64,000 nt of DNA from Erythrobacter aureus (GTDB taxonomy: Bacteria; Pseudomonadota; Alphaproteobacteria; Sphingomonadales; Sphingomonadaceae), in NCBI RefSeq assembly GCF_003355455.1, contig NZ_CP031357.1:1280501-1344500 (forward strand), read 5' to 3'. Under the pieces are notes generated by a model that had not been told where the DNA came from, did not search any database, and saw nothing but the letters and a program-made list of their open reading frames with translations. Below are positions 35,145-43,980 of this stretch, one piece after another. How positions within the stretch are numbered: the stretch's first letter is position 1; each line of letters begins with the position of its first letter. Position numbers and translations under genes: made by a program.

Positions 35145-35648
35145 ATGAGACCATCAGAAGACCGCTATGAAGTCGAGGAGGACGCAGCGCCGCTCGACAT
35201 GCTGGTCGCATTGTTCGAAGCGCGCGGTTGGCCCTGCGATTCGACTGCGACCGAAATGAGCGGGGAGATCCAGGGGAGCTGGATCAAATACCAGGTGCGC
35301 GGCATCTGGCGTTCGGACGATATGGTGCTGCAGATCCTTTGTTTGCCCGACATCCGCATCTCGAAGGACAAGCTGGCGCCCGCGCATGAACTGGTCAGCC
35401 TGGTGAACGAGCAGATGTGGCTCGGCCACTTCGATATCTGGTCGAATGGCGGCGTGCTGCTTTACCGCAACGCCACCATGCTGGGCGACGATGGGTTGCT
35501 AAGCCTGGGCCAGGCGCAGGCGCTGGTGGAGATCGCCGTCGACGAATGCGACAGGTTCTATCCCGCGTTCCAGTTCGTTTTATGGGGAGGGCGCACGCCT
35601 GCCGAAGCGCTGGAAGCGGCTATGGTCGACGCCGCGGGCGAGGCCTGA
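35145..35648 (+). CDS. YbjN-domain protein
   Basis: A cytoplasmic protein of 167 residues related to the YbjN family (tsr chaperone-like fold): LDMLVALFEARGWPCD, then LQILCLPDIRISKDK and VSLVNEQMWLGHFD, and FVLWGGRTPAEALEAAM at the end. Family members are linked to stress and motility, but the molecular role is unclear. ATG at 35145 has AGGGGA before it; an upstream ATG at 35085 only adds an unlikely stretch. The 149-base gap after the SPOR gene suggests its own promoter. Confidence 0.8.
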   Translation: MRPSEDRYEVEEDAAPLDMLVALFEARGWPCDSTATEMSGEIQGSWIKYQVRGIWRSDDMVLQILCLPDIRISKDKLAPAHELVSLVNEQMWLGHFDIWSNGGVLLYRNATMLGDDGLLSLGQAQALVEIAVDECDRFYPAFQFVLWGGRTPAEALEAAMVDAAGEA

Positions 35649-35782
35649 CCGACGTTTTGCAAGCGGTTGATTGCCATTGGGGTTAGCCGATCCGGTTTCT
35701 CTTGAAATCGGGGGGCAAAACACCGATATTCTCATTCAGGAGCAGAGCGTATTTCCGCGCTGCCAAGAGGAGTTGCATCAAG

Positions 35783-36523
35783 ATGGCCAATTGGAACGAC
35801 ACCGACCAGAGGCAGGGCTTCGGCACCGTGCCGCGCGCTGGCGACGCCGTTGCCAGGCAAGAGACTTTCGACGCTGGGCTGCGCAAGCACATGCTGTCGA
35901 TCTATAACTACATGACTTCCGGCGTATTGCTGACCGGCATCGTCGCTTTGCTGGCCGCGCAGAGCGGCCTCGCGCTTGCCTTCGCCAGCGGTCCGCTGAT
36001 GTGGATTGTCGCCTTGGCTCCGCTCGGCTTCGTCATGGCGATGAGCTTCGGCCTCAACAAGATGAGCAGAGGCACCCTTCAGGTGCTTTTCTGGTCTTTC
36101 GCGATCGTGATGGGCCTGTCGATGTCGACGATCTTCCTGCGTTTCACCGGGGAATCGATTGCCGCCACCTTCTTCGCCACGGCGGGCGCTTTCGCCGGCC
36201 TCAGCCTGTTCGGCTACACAACCAAGAAAAATCTCCAGGGCTTCGGCACCTTCCTCGTGATGGGCGTCATCGGCCTTTTGATCGCCATGGTGATCAATAT
36301 CTTCCTCCAGTCGAGCACGATGCAGTTGGCAATCAGCTTCATCGGGGTGCTGATCTTCGCGGGCCTCACCGCTTACGATACGCAGCGTCTGAAGCGCGAA
36401 TATCAGTATCTGCGCGGCACCGAATTCGCCGGGAAGGCGATCATTATGGGCGCGTTGAGCCTGTATCTCGATTTCATCAACATGTTCATGTTCCTGCTGC
36501 AGTTCATGGGGAACCGCGAATAG
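35783..36523 (+). CDS. Bax inhibitor-1/YccA family membrane protein
   Basis: An inner-membrane protein of 246 residues with seven hydrophobic helices, the TMBIM/UPF0005 fold. The end has the family block YDTQRLKREY and the LSLYLDFINMFMFLL helix. Bacterial members such as YccA modulate FtsH or act as pH-dependent ion leaks. MANWNDTDQRQGFGTVP at ATG 35783 is the usual sphingomonad start; the open frame reaches 35702. It is followed by a strong terminator. Confidence 0.9.
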   Translation: MANWNDTDQRQGFGTVPRAGDAVARQETFDAGLRKHMLSIYNYMTSGVLLTGIVALLAAQSGLALAFASGPLMWIVALAPLGFVMAMSFGLNKMSRGTLQVLFWSFAIVMGLSMSTIFLRFTGESIAATFFATAGAFAGLSLFGYTTKKNLQGFGTFLVMGVIGLLIAMVINIFLQSSTMQLAISFIGVLIFAGLTAYDTQRLKREYQYLRGTEFAGKAIIMGALSLYLDFINMFMFLLQFMGNRE

Positions 36524-36561
36524 GGCTAAACCACTCGTCGCAAACAGGAATCGTTTGACCG

Positions 36562-36599
36562 TGCCCGGGGCGCCACCAGCGTCCCGGGCATTTTCTTTG
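36562..36599 (+). terminator. Rho-independent terminator of the Bax inhibitor-1 gene
   Basis: TGCCCGGG (36562-36569) and CCCGGGCA (36583-36590) form an 8-pair GC stem with a 13-base loop, followed by TTTTCTTTG. It lies 39 bases after the stop at 36523. Confidence 0.85.
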
Positions 36600-36692
36600 T
36601 GCGAAGGTCAGGCTAGACAGTCGGCTTCATCCCCCGTCAAGGGAGAACGGCGCAGGATGAACGCCAGCTTTATCGAGGAGGGTCAGCGGGCC

Positions 36693-37592
36693 ATGAGCCG
36701 TGTTTCAAACCATACCATTCGCATAGCGGCCGTCGCCGCTGGTCTGGCCGCGCTTGGGGCGTGTGCCACGCCGCCGCCACCGCCGCCGCCACCGCCTCCT
36801 CCCCCGCCCGTGCAAGCCGTTCCGGTTCGTCCGTTGCCGCCGGGCCAGGCGTCCTACGCCATGGCCATTCCACGCGTGAATTCCATGGGGATGCGCGAAA
36901 CCGTCAATCTCGGGATTTCCGACGACGAGAAGATCTGGCATTTTCGGTCCGCCTGGAATGTCGCGGCGCTCAACTGCCTCGACGCGCGGTATCAGCCGAT
37001 CCTCGATGCCTATAGCAGCTACATCAAGGATTACGCGCGGCCGCTGAAGCGCGTCAACGATCGCATCGACGCCGACTATCGCCGTGAATATCGTGCCCGG
37101 CGGGCGGCCATTCAGGCGCGCGAAAGCCAGATGACGATGGTTTACAACTATTTCGCGCTGCCTCCGGCGCGATCCGATTTCTGCCGCACGGCCTTGGGTA
37201 TTTCCCAGCAATATCTGGCTTCCGAACAGGTCGATCCGGAAGCTTTCGCGCTTGCCAATTTCACGGCTTTCGAAGGCCCGTTCGAACGGTTTTTCAAGGC
37301 ATATGAGGAGTATGAGCGGGAATCCGCCGCCTGGGATGCCCGCTATGGCGAGCGTTACGGCGCTTCGCAGCCGGGTTATGTCGCCGTGCGCAACGCCCGC
37401 CGGGACCGGTTGCCGCAGCCCGGTCAGGATCCGACACTGCTGACCGCCCAGCCGTTGCAGGAAAGCACCGTCCGCGATCCCGAAAGCGGGGCGTCGATCC
37501 CGGTCGTTCCGGTCGACGAGACCCGTGCCTCGATCCCCGTCGTGCAACCGATCCCCAACGATGCGGGAGCCGACGATACACCGCAGGCGTAA
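36693..37592 (+). CDS. Poly-proline lipoprotein, unknown function
   Basis: A 299-residue lipoprotein with lipobox LGAC (C24) followed directly by 13 prolines in a row, then a helical domain with many aromatic and charged residues (about 60-230) and a Pro-rich tail with a repeated SIPVV motif (GASIPVVPVDETRASIPVV). I do not recognise the domain. The Pro run probably spans part of the periplasm like a stiff tether. Start: ATG at 36693 with GAGGAGG; the ATG at 36657 would add 12 residues and also has a ribosome site. Confidence 0.7.
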   Translation: MSRVSNHTIRIAAVAAGLAALGACATPPPPPPPPPPPPPVQAVPVRPLPPGQASYAMAIPRVNSMGMRETVNLGISDDEKIWHFRSAWNVAALNCLDARYQPILDAYSSYIKDYARPLKRVNDRIDADYRREYRARRAAIQARESQMTMVYNYFALPPARSDFCRTALGISQQYLASEQVDPEAFALANFTAFEGPFERFFKAYEEYERESAAWDARYGERYGASQPGYVAVRNARRDRLPQPGQDPTLLTAQPLQESTVRDPESGASIPVVPVDETRASIPVVQPIPNDAGADDTPQA

Positions 37593-37678
37593 CCCGATTG
37601 AGGCTTTTCAGGCGCGCCGCCTTTCGCTAGACGGCGCGCCGCGCATTGCGGAGGCCTGCGATGCGGAAAACCTGGAAC

Positions 37679-37754
<76 letters not shown>

Positions 37755-37927
37755 GGAAAAGTTCTTCTTCCCGTCATGCCTTTCGCGTCAGTCGCCCGGA
37801 TTGGGCGGTTCCCGGCCTCGACCGCCGACATTTGAGGGTTGCCCGCTCGACCAGCGCTTCCGTGCTTAATGCGCCGCAGCGCATCCGCCGCCGGGCAGGT
37901 CGACGTCGGCGTCGCGATCGTCGCCCT

Positions 37928-38803
37928 CTAGAGGGCTCCGAAGGTCCAGCCTTCGGTGCGGGCAATAGCGGACGTCAGCCCAGCGGGCTGCCACCGGCGC
38001 GGATCGGGAGCAGTCTTGCGCAGCCAGGCGGCCGTCAGCAGGGCATCGGAAGAATGATCGTCGATCGGCCCGTTACCACGAACAGATGGGCAGCCGAGGG
38101 CGCTCAGCGCTCCGTTCAGCGCCTCATGCGTGCGCATCTTTGCCCTCGATGCGCTGCGCCCCGCTTCCAGTGCCGCGAGGCTGGTGTAGATTTCGACCAC
38201 GGCAGAACCCTTTCCGGGCAATCGGTCGACCGGCCAGACGGGCAGACGGCTGCGTAGCCGATGAAGCATGCGCATGCCGGTGAGGCTGGATTTTCCGACC
38301 TGCGCCGCGCCGACGAGGTTGAAGTTGGAGTAGGGCTTGCAACCCATTGCCGCTTGCGCTGTCTCGGTCACGCGGAAGCGGCCGCGCCCATGGTCCGCAC
38401 CGTCACAGCCGAAGTGGGACCCGGTGATGCCGCCATTGCGGAAGTACCGAGCAAATTCTGGGTGGTCGACGAACTCTTGCGCGCCCAGATTGGGATCGTT
38501 TGCGCAGATATCGTCGATCAGCGCCCACAGCGCGGGTGCATCGCGCAGAAGCCCGCCGCAGTGGGGAAAATAAGCGCCGCAATCTGCGAAGGGCAGCGCA
38601 ATGCCGAGATCGAGCCCGACCAGCGTATCGTTGGGCAGGTCCTCGCGCAGCAGCGCCAGCACATCCTCGCGCGACCATCCGCGGCCCGGATCGACCAGCA
38701 CCGGCGGCCCGCCACCGGCATCGGCCACCGCCAGGGCGATGCCCTTCTGCACCGGCCCCTTCGCGCCCGACCAGTCGATGGCGAGGAATTGGCTGAACCT
38801 CAC
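37928..38803 (-). CDS. DUF429-like protein, unknown function
   Basis: A 291-residue protein beginning RFSQFLAIDWSGAKG, a start like that of DUF429 proteins with an RNase H-like fold; DHSSDALLTAAWL near the end holds acidic residues that could match the last active-site position. The function is not known. GTG at 38803 overlaps the rarA stop in GTGA, so it is made together with rarA. The frame stays open upstream but only inside rarA. Confidence 0.7.
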   Translation of the reverse strand: MRFSQFLAIDWSGAKGPVQKGIALAVADAGGGPPVLVDPGRGWSREDVLALLREDLPNDTLVGLDLGIALPFADCGAYFPHCGGLLRDAPALWALIDDICANDPNLGAQEFVDHPEFARYFRNGGITGSHFGCDGADHGRGRFRVTETAQAAMGCKPYSNFNLVGAAQVGKSSLTGMRMLHRLRSRLPVWPVDRLPGKGSAVVEIYTSLAALEAGRSASRAKMRTHEALNGALSALGCPSVRGNGPIDDHSSDALLTAAWLRKTAPDPRRWQPAGLTSAIARTEGWTFGAL

Positions 38804-40116
38804 TCGCGCTCGCGCCGCAGCTTGTCCCAATAGTCGAGCCGCTTTTTCACCTCGCGTTCGAACCCGCGTTCGACGGGTTCGTAATAGCGCTGTGGCTCCA
38901 TCTCCTCGGGCCAGTAATCGTCGCCCGAAAAGCCGCCTTCGGCATCGTGGTCGTAGCTGTAGCCCGAACCGTATCCGATATCCTTCATCAGCTTGGTCGG
39001 CGCGTTGAGGATGTTCTGCGGCGGCATCAGGCTGCCGGTTTCGCGCGCGGATTTGAAAGAGGCCTTCTGCGCTTTGTAAACCGCATTCGATTTGGGTGCA
39101 GTGGCGAGATAGGTACAGGCCTGCACCAGCGCGAGTTCGCCTTCTGGGCTGCCGAGGAATTCGTAGGCGTCCTTGGCTGCCATGCATTGGACCAGCGCCT
39201 GTGGGTCGGCCATGCCGATATCTTCCACCGCCATGCGTACGAGGCGGCGGGCCAGGAAGCGTGGCTCCTCGCCGGCAGTGAGCATTCGGGCGAGGTAGTA
39301 GAGGCTGGCCTGAACGTCGCTGCCGCGCACCGCTTTGTGGAGCGCGGAGATGAGATTGTAATGGCCCTCACGGTCCTTGTCGTAAACCGCCACACGCCGT
39401 TGCAGGAATTTGCCCAGGCCCGCCGGGTCGAGCGGCTCCTCGATCTGTGCATTGTAGAGCGTTTCGGCCTGGTTGAGCAGGAAACGCCCATCGCCATCGG
39501 CACTCGCCACGAGTGCATCGCGCGCCTCCGGCGTAAGGGGCAGGGGGCCTTCGAGCTTCTCTGCCCGATCGAGTAGCTGGCCCAGCGCATCATGGTCGAG
39601 CCGCTGGAGGATCAGCACCTGCGCGCGGCTGAGCAGCGCGGCGTTCAATGCGAAGCTGGGGTTCTCCGTCGTCGCGCCGACCAGCGTCACCGTTCCACGC
39701 TCCACGAAAGGCAGGAAGCCGTCCTGCTGCGCGCGGTTGAAGCGGTGGATCTCGTCCACGAACAACAGCGTACGCTGGCCCGCCTCGGCAGCCTTGTCGG
39801 CGGCGGCGAAGGCCTTCTTGAGGTCGGCGACGCCGCTGAATACCGCGCTGACGCTTTCGAAGCGCATGCCCACGCTGTCGGCCAGCAGGCGCGCGATTGT
39901 GGTCTTCCCGGTGCCCGGCGGCCCCCACAGGATCATGCTGGAGAGGCGGCCTGCCGCCACCATCCGCCCGATCGCGCCTTCCGGCCCGGTCAAATGGCCC
40001 TGCCCGATAACTTCACCGAGATTTGCGGGGCGCAGCCGGTCGGCCAGCGGGGCATCCTCGCGCGGGGCGTCACCGGTTGGCGTCTGGGGCAGGTCATCGG
40101 GAAACAGGTCGGCCAT
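38800..40116 (-). CDS. rarA: Replication-associated recombination ATPase RarA (MgsA)
   Basis: A clamp-loader-like AAA+ ATPase acting at stalled replication forks. The 438-residue protein has Walker A GPPGTGKTT (65-73), Walker B LLFVDEIHRF (117-126), sensor ATTENPSF and the C-terminal tetramerisation part ending RRERE. ATG at 40116 (MADLFPDD) is preferred; GTG at 40128 would add four residues. It diverges from padR and is followed by the DUF429-like gene in a four-base overlap. Confidence 0.93.
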   Translation of the reverse strand: MADLFPDDLPQTPTGDAPREDAPLADRLRPANLGEVIGQGHLTGPEGAIGRMVAAGRLSSMILWGPPGTGKTTIARLLADSVGMRFESVSAVFSGVADLKKAFAAADKAAEAGQRTLLFVDEIHRFNRAQQDGFLPFVERGTVTLVGATTENPSFALNAALLSRAQVLILQRLDHDALGQLLDRAEKLEGPLPLTPEARDALVASADGDGRFLLNQAETLYNAQIEEPLDPAGLGKFLQRRVAVYDKDREGHYNLISALHKAVRGSDVQASLYYLARMLTAGEEPRFLARRLVRMAVEDIGMADPQALVQCMAAKDAYEFLGSPEGELALVQACTYLATAPKSNAVYKAQKASFKSARETGSLMPPQNILNAPTKLMKDIGYGSGYSYDHDAEGGFSGDDYWPEEMEPQRYYEPVERGFEREVKKRLDYWDKLRRERE

Positions 40117-40176
40117 TGGTCGGCTCACATAGGGTCTTCGCAGAGGAATTGCAGCGGACTATTGCGTCTCGAGCAG

Positions 40177-40204
40177 TAAGATATATCTTAGAGCTATCTA
40201 AGAT
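40177..40204. promoter_or_regulatory. Palindromic operator in front of padR
   Basis: TAAGATATATCTTA (40177-40190) is a perfect 14-base palindrome. It overlaps a second perfect repeat, ATCTTAGA (40185-40192) and TCTAAGAT (40197-40204), with a GCTA spacer. This AT-rich island lies 19 bases before the padR start and 61 bases before the rarA start, so the PadR protein probably controls itself and perhaps rarA. Confidence 0.65.
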
Positions 40205-40222
40205 ACTACAAGGACTCTTGAC

Positions 40223-40849
40223 ATGCACAAGGCACACAAGTGGCGCAAAATGCGCAGGATGGGTGGCTGGCCTTTTGTGGCAGCCATGATGGCGGAGGCG
40301 GAATGCAAGGAAGGTCTCGGCGCATCCGCGAGATTCGGCGGCCCCGGCTGGACCTTCGACTTCGGGCCGCGTGGCGGCGGACGCAGACGCCGCCGGATGT
40401 TCGGGTCGGGCGAATTGCGTTTGGTGCTGCTCAAGCTCGTCGCCGACGAGCCGCGTCATGGCTACGAACTTATCAAGGCGATCGAGGAGCTAACCGAAGG
40501 CGCCTATGCCCCCAGTCCGGGCACGATCTATCCCACGCTTTCGCTTCTGGAGGATGAGGGCGCGATCGCGCAGGCTGCGGGCGACGAAACGCGCAAGGCC
40601 TATGAAGCGACCGATGCGGGACGCACCGAACTCGAAGAACGCGCGGACGAGGTCGACGCGCTGTTCGAGCGGCTGTCGGGCCATGGCGAACATCGCCGCG
40701 CCTTTGCCACACCGGAGATGTTCCGCGCGCTCGGCAATCTTGCGGGCGTACTCAAGAACCGCGCGCGCTCGGGCAAACTCGACGAGCAGACGATGCGCGA
40801 AATCGTCGATCTGGTCGACGAACTGGCGAAGAAGATCGAGCGGCTCTGA
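40223..40849 (+). CDS. PadR-family transcriptional regulator
   Basis: A 208-residue regulator. Residues about 60-135 form the winged helix typical of PadR (GSGELRLVLLKLVADEPRHGYELI, read as two adjoining helices, then PSPGTIYPTLSLLEDEG), and the rest is a dimerisation helix pair. The N-terminal 55 residues are rich in Gly/Arg and hydrophobic segments, as in other alphaproteobacterial members with a glycine-rich head. The effector is unknown. The next gene (membrane protein) may be its target. Confidence 0.87.
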   Translation: MHKAHKWRKMRRMGGWPFVAAMMAEAECKEGLGASARFGGPGWTFDFGPRGGGRRRRRMFGSGELRLVLLKLVADEPRHGYELIKAIEELTEGAYAPSPGTIYPTLSLLEDEGAIAQAAGDETRKAYEATDAGRTELEERADEVDALFERLSGHGEHRRAFATPEMFRALGNLAGVLKNRARSGKLDEQTMREIVDLVDELAKKIERL

Positions 40850-40923
40850 GCGGGTCCTATTGGCCACCGGCGGGCAGAAGTGCTATTTCTACCCGCCGGT
40901 TGGCCGATGGGGAGGTATCCAAC

Positions 40924-41376
40924 ATGAATACTGTCGCAAAGACGCCGTGGCACTTATGGGCAGTAGGATTCGTCACGCTGCTGTGGAACGGGTTCGGCGC
41001 CTACGACTATCTGATGTCGAAGGCCGAGAACCGCGAATATCTCGAAGGCATGATGGAGCCGACGGGCGTGACGGTCGACGCCGCCATCGCCTATATGGAC
41101 GCCATGCCCCTGTGGGCGAATATTGCCTGGGGCCTGGGCGTATGGGGTGCTGTCGCCGGTTCGCTTCTCCTGCTCCTACGTAGCCGCTTCGCCGTACATG
41201 CTTTCCTCTTGTCGCTGGTGGGGCTGGTGTTCGGCATGATCCATCAATGGACGAATCCGATGCCGGGGATGACCGACCCGACGACGCCGATCATCTTCAC
41301 CTTCGTGATCTTCGCAATCACCATCTTTCTAGTGTGGTACGCGCGCAGGATGGCCGCAGCGGGCGTCTTGCGCTGA
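40924..41376 (+). CDS. Four-helix membrane protein, unknown function
   Basis: A 150-residue protein with about four hydrophobic helices (10-30, 65-85, 88-108, 120-142) and an HLWAVGFVTLLWNGFGAYDYL start that I have seen only in uncharacterised sphingomonad proteins. ATG at 40924 with GGGGAGGT upstream. It follows padR by 74 bases on the same strand, so it is a candidate member of the PadR-controlled unit. It converges with the glycosyltransferase (4-base gap). Confidence 0.7.
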   Translation: MNTVAKTPWHLWAVGFVTLLWNGFGAYDYLMSKAENREYLEGMMEPTGVTVDAAIAYMDAMPLWANIAWGLGVWGAVAGSLLLLLRSRFAVHAFLLSLVGLVFGMIHQWTNPMPGMTDPTTPIIFTFVIFAITIFLVWYARRMAAAGVLR

Positions 41377-41380
41377 TCGT

Positions 41381-42553
41381 TTATCCGGCGGCGGCGCGCT
41401 CTTCGTGCAGTCGCAGGTAGGTTTCGACCACCGCCTGGTTGATCGCATCCCACGAATAGGCGCGGGCGGCCTTCTCGCCATTCGCGCCGTGCTGCAGCCG
41501 CAACGCATCGTCGGTGCAATAGGGGGCAAGCGCCTCGGCGCAGGCGGGTGCGAAGACATCGGGCTTGCCCGGTGGAACCAGTCGCCCGGTTTCGCCATCG
41601 GCAACCAGGCTCGCCGCACCCGTCGCGCCCGCGGCCACTACGGGCAGTCCGCAGGCCATCGCCTCGAGCGTGACGTTGCCGAACGTTTCGGTGATCGACG
41701 GGTTGAAGAAGATGTCGCCGCTGGCGAGCGCCATGCCGAGATCCTTGCCGGTTTTGAACCCGGCGAAGATACCGCCGGGCAGTGCCTTTTCGAACCATCC
41801 GCGCGCCGGGCCGTCGCCGATCACCAGAACCTTGTGCGGCACCTGACGTTTGCGCAGTTGAACGATGGTCTCGGCAAAGACGTCGAGGCCCTTTTCCATG
41901 ACCAGTCGCCCGAGAAAAACGATCGCGACATCGTCATCGGCCAGGCCCTGCGCGCGCCGCCATTCGAGATCGCGCTTCGACGGGTCGAACACGGTTCGAT
42001 CGACGCCGCGCGACCAGATGCTGATATCGTCATGCATCCGCTGCGCCTTCAATTCGGCGATCTGGCTTTGCGACGGTGCGACCAGCGCATCGCAGCGGCC
42101 ATAGAAACGACGCAGGATCGCCTCGACTGCGGGTTCGAGAAAACCGAGGCCGTAATAGCGCGGATAGGTCTCGAAGCGCGTATGAACAGAGGCGAGAACG
42201 GGAATATCGTGCTGGCGCGCCCATTTCAGCGCCCCGTGCGCCACCGGGTCCGGCGATGCGAGATGCAGCATGTTCGGCGCGTACTTCGCCAGATCGTCGC
42301 GTACCCGATCGTCGATCCACAGCGGCAGGCGATATTCGCCCCGTCCCTTGACCGGCATGCGGACGTTGGGAACATCGACGAGATCGCCGGTTGCGGGAAA
42401 ATCGGGTTCGGCGACCACCGGCGAATACACGCGCAGCGCGGCACCCTGCCTGAGCAAATAGTCGGCCAGCCGGTTCAAAGCCTGATTCGCGCCGTCCCGT
42501 GTATAATTGTAGTTTCCGCTGAACAGCGCGATACGAAGGTCGGTAACGTTCAT
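41381..42553 (-). CDS. Glycosyltransferase family 4 protein
   Basis: A retaining GT-B enzyme of 390 residues. The C-terminal half has FLGRLVMEKGLDVF, the nucleotide loop and the EX7E pair in ETFGNVTLEAMACGLPVV. The N-terminal half starts RIALFSGNYNYTRDGANQAL, like the alpha-mannosyltransferase/MgtA-type enzymes that glycosylate lipids. The acceptor is unknown and no polysaccharide genes are near. It diverges from serC over 172 bases. Confidence 0.85.
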   Translation of the reverse strand: MNVTDLRIALFSGNYNYTRDGANQALNRLADYLLRQGAALRVYSPVVAEPDFPATGDLVDVPNVRMPVKGRGEYRLPLWIDDRVRDDLAKYAPNMLHLASPDPVAHGALKWARQHDIPVLASVHTRFETYPRYYGLGFLEPAVEAILRRFYGRCDALVAPSQSQIAELKAQRMHDDISIWSRGVDRTVFDPSKRDLEWRRAQGLADDDVAIVFLGRLVMEKGLDVFAETIVQLRKRQVPHKVLVIGDGPARGWFEKALPGGIFAGFKTGKDLGMALASGDIFFNPSITETFGNVTLEAMACGLPVVAAGATGAASLVADGETGRLVPPGKPDVFAPACAEALAPYCTDDALRLQHGANGEKAARAYSWDAINQAVVETYLRLHEERAAAG

Positions 42554-42641
42554 CGCGGCCCTTTACGGAACTGGCGGGCGTTTGGCGAGGGGGAGCCGGT
42601 CGCGTGCGTGCCGCGTTTCGTCGCTGCATGACTATTTCGCA

Positions 42642-42662
42642 TTGACTTGTTGCGGCGCAACA
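42642..42662. promoter_or_regulatory. Inverted repeat with -35-like box upstream of serC
   Basis: TTGACT (42642-42647) is followed at once by TGTTGC-GGC-GCAACA (42648-42662), a perfect 6-base inverted repeat where the promoter spacer would lie. A matching -10 box is poor (TTAGTG region). It could be an operator or part of the RNA leader. It lies 64-84 bases before the serC start. Confidence 0.4.
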
Positions 42663-42672
42663 TTAGTGCGGT

Positions 42673-42720
42673 CGGCGGGCCACGCGGTCCCAACGCCGCG
42701 CGAGCTCTCTGTAAGGAGAG
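42673..42720 (+). ncRNA. serC leader RNA motif (candidate)
   Basis: The serC start is preceded by two stacked hairpins. CGGC-GGGCC-ACGC-GGTCC-CAAC-GCCG (42673-42698) is a nested stem, and CTCTC (42705-42709) pairs with GAGAG (42716-42720), hiding the ribosome site GTAAGGAG. A conserved serC RNA motif in front of alphaproteobacterial serC-serA operons is known, and position and layout fit. I could not compare with the covariance model. Confidence 0.6.
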
Positions 42721-42725
42721 AATAC

Positions 42726-43883
42726 ATGACTGCCGAACCGACGCTCAAGCCTGAGCGCCCTTTCTTTTCGTCCGGACCGACCGCCAAGCACAAGGGCTGG
42801 TCCGCCACCAATCTCAAAACCGAATCGCTCGGACGCTCGCATCGTAGCGCCCTTGGCAAGTCGCGGCTGAAATATGCCATCGACCTGTCGAAGGAGATGC
42901 TCGGCGTTCCGCAAGATTACCTGGTCGGCATCATGCCGGCTTCGGATACGGGCGCGCTCGAATGCGCGATGTGGAACATGCTCGGCCCGGATCGCCCGGC
43001 GACGGTCGCCGCATGGGAAAGCTTCGGCAATGTGTGGATTCAGGATGCGGTAAAGCAGCTCAAGCTGCCCAAGCTCACCACGCTCGACGCTGAATATGGC
43101 GAGATCCCCGACCTGGCGAGTATCCCGCAGGACAACGATGTTGTCTTTACCTGGAACGGGACCACCTCGGGCGCGAAGATCCCGAATACGGACTGGCTCG
43201 CCCAGGGCCGCGAAGGCGTGACGATCAACGATGCCACCAGCGCGGTGTTCGCGATGGAGATGGACTGGGCCAAGCTCGATGCCACGACCTATAGCTGGCA
43301 AAAGGTGATGGGCAGCGAAGCCCAGCACGGCATGCTGATCCTCAGCCCCAAGGCAGTTGAACGGATCGAGGAATACGATCCCGAATGGCCGCTGCCAAAG
43401 CTCTTCCGCCTCAAGAAGGGCGGCAAGATCAATAGGGGCATCTTCGAAGGCGCGACGATCAACACGCCGTCCATGCTGGCGACCGAAGATTACATCGACG
43501 CGCTCGAATGGGCGCAGGCGATGGGTGGCCGCAAGGCGATGTTCGAACGCGCGGATGCCAATGCCAAGATCGTGCTCGACTGGATCGAGGCAACCCCGTG
43601 GTTGCGCAACATGGTTTCCGACCCGGCAAAGCGGACCAATACCGGCATCTGCATGGTCTTCCAGGGCGAGTGGTACGACAACCTTCCCGATGACGAGAAG
43701 GCTGCCGTGCCCAAGAAAATCGTCAAGCTGCTCGAAGATCGCGACGTCGGTTACGACTTCAACGGCTATCGCGACGCTCCGCCGTCCTTGCGCATCTGGT
43801 GCGGCGGCACGGTCGAGCAGGAGGATTTGAAGCGCCTCCTGCCCTGGATCGAATGGGCCTACGAGCAGGTCAAGGCTGGATAA
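42726..43883 (+). CDS. serC: Phosphoserine aminotransferase
   Basis: A PLP enzyme that makes phosphoserine from phosphohydroxypyruvate. The 385-residue protein is of the alphaproteobacterial class, with PFFSSGPTAKHKGW at the start and PLP lysine K193 in SWQKVMGSEAQHG. ATG at 42726 follows GTAAGGAGAG. It forms an operon with serA 97 bases downstream, with a REP-like repeat between. Confidence 0.95.
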   Translation: MTAEPTLKPERPFFSSGPTAKHKGWSATNLKTESLGRSHRSALGKSRLKYAIDLSKEMLGVPQDYLVGIMPASDTGALECAMWNMLGPDRPATVAAWESFGNVWIQDAVKQLKLPKLTTLDAEYGEIPDLASIPQDNDVVFTWNGTTSGAKIPNTDWLAQGREGVTINDATSAVFAMEMDWAKLDATTYSWQKVMGSEAQHGMLILSPKAVERIEEYDPEWPLPKLFRLKKGGKINRGIFEGATINTPSMLATEDYIDALEWAQAMGGRKAMFERADANAKIVLDWIEATPWLRNMVSDPAKRTNTGICMVFQGEWYDNLPDDEKAAVPKKIVKLLEDRDVGYDFNGYRDAPPSLRIWCGGTVEQEDLKRLLPWIEWAYEQVKAG

Positions 43884-43887
43884 TTGG

Positions 43888-43969
43888 CGTCGTCCCGGCG
43901 AAAGCTGGGACCGCTATCCGCTTTTTCCCGACATTACTGATGGCGATCCCAGCTTTCGCTGGGATGACG
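43888..43969. repeat. REP-like inverted repeat between serC and serA
   Basis: Arms 43888-43914 and 43943-43969 are near-perfect inverted copies (about 23 of 26) around a 28-base spacer. Each arm is itself a hairpin of the form TCCCGGC-GAAA-GCTGGGA. Such repeats are common between genes in sphingomonads. Inside an operon it probably acts on mRNA stability rather than as a terminator, since no T-run follows. Confidence 0.75.
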
Positions 43970-43980
43970 AGAGAAAAATC

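Noticed and set aside
37928..39187. Reading the DUF429-like gene as a 419-residue protein
   Set aside because: The first 128 residues would be an out-of-frame reading of rarA; the GTG at 38803 with a GTGA overlap is more natural.
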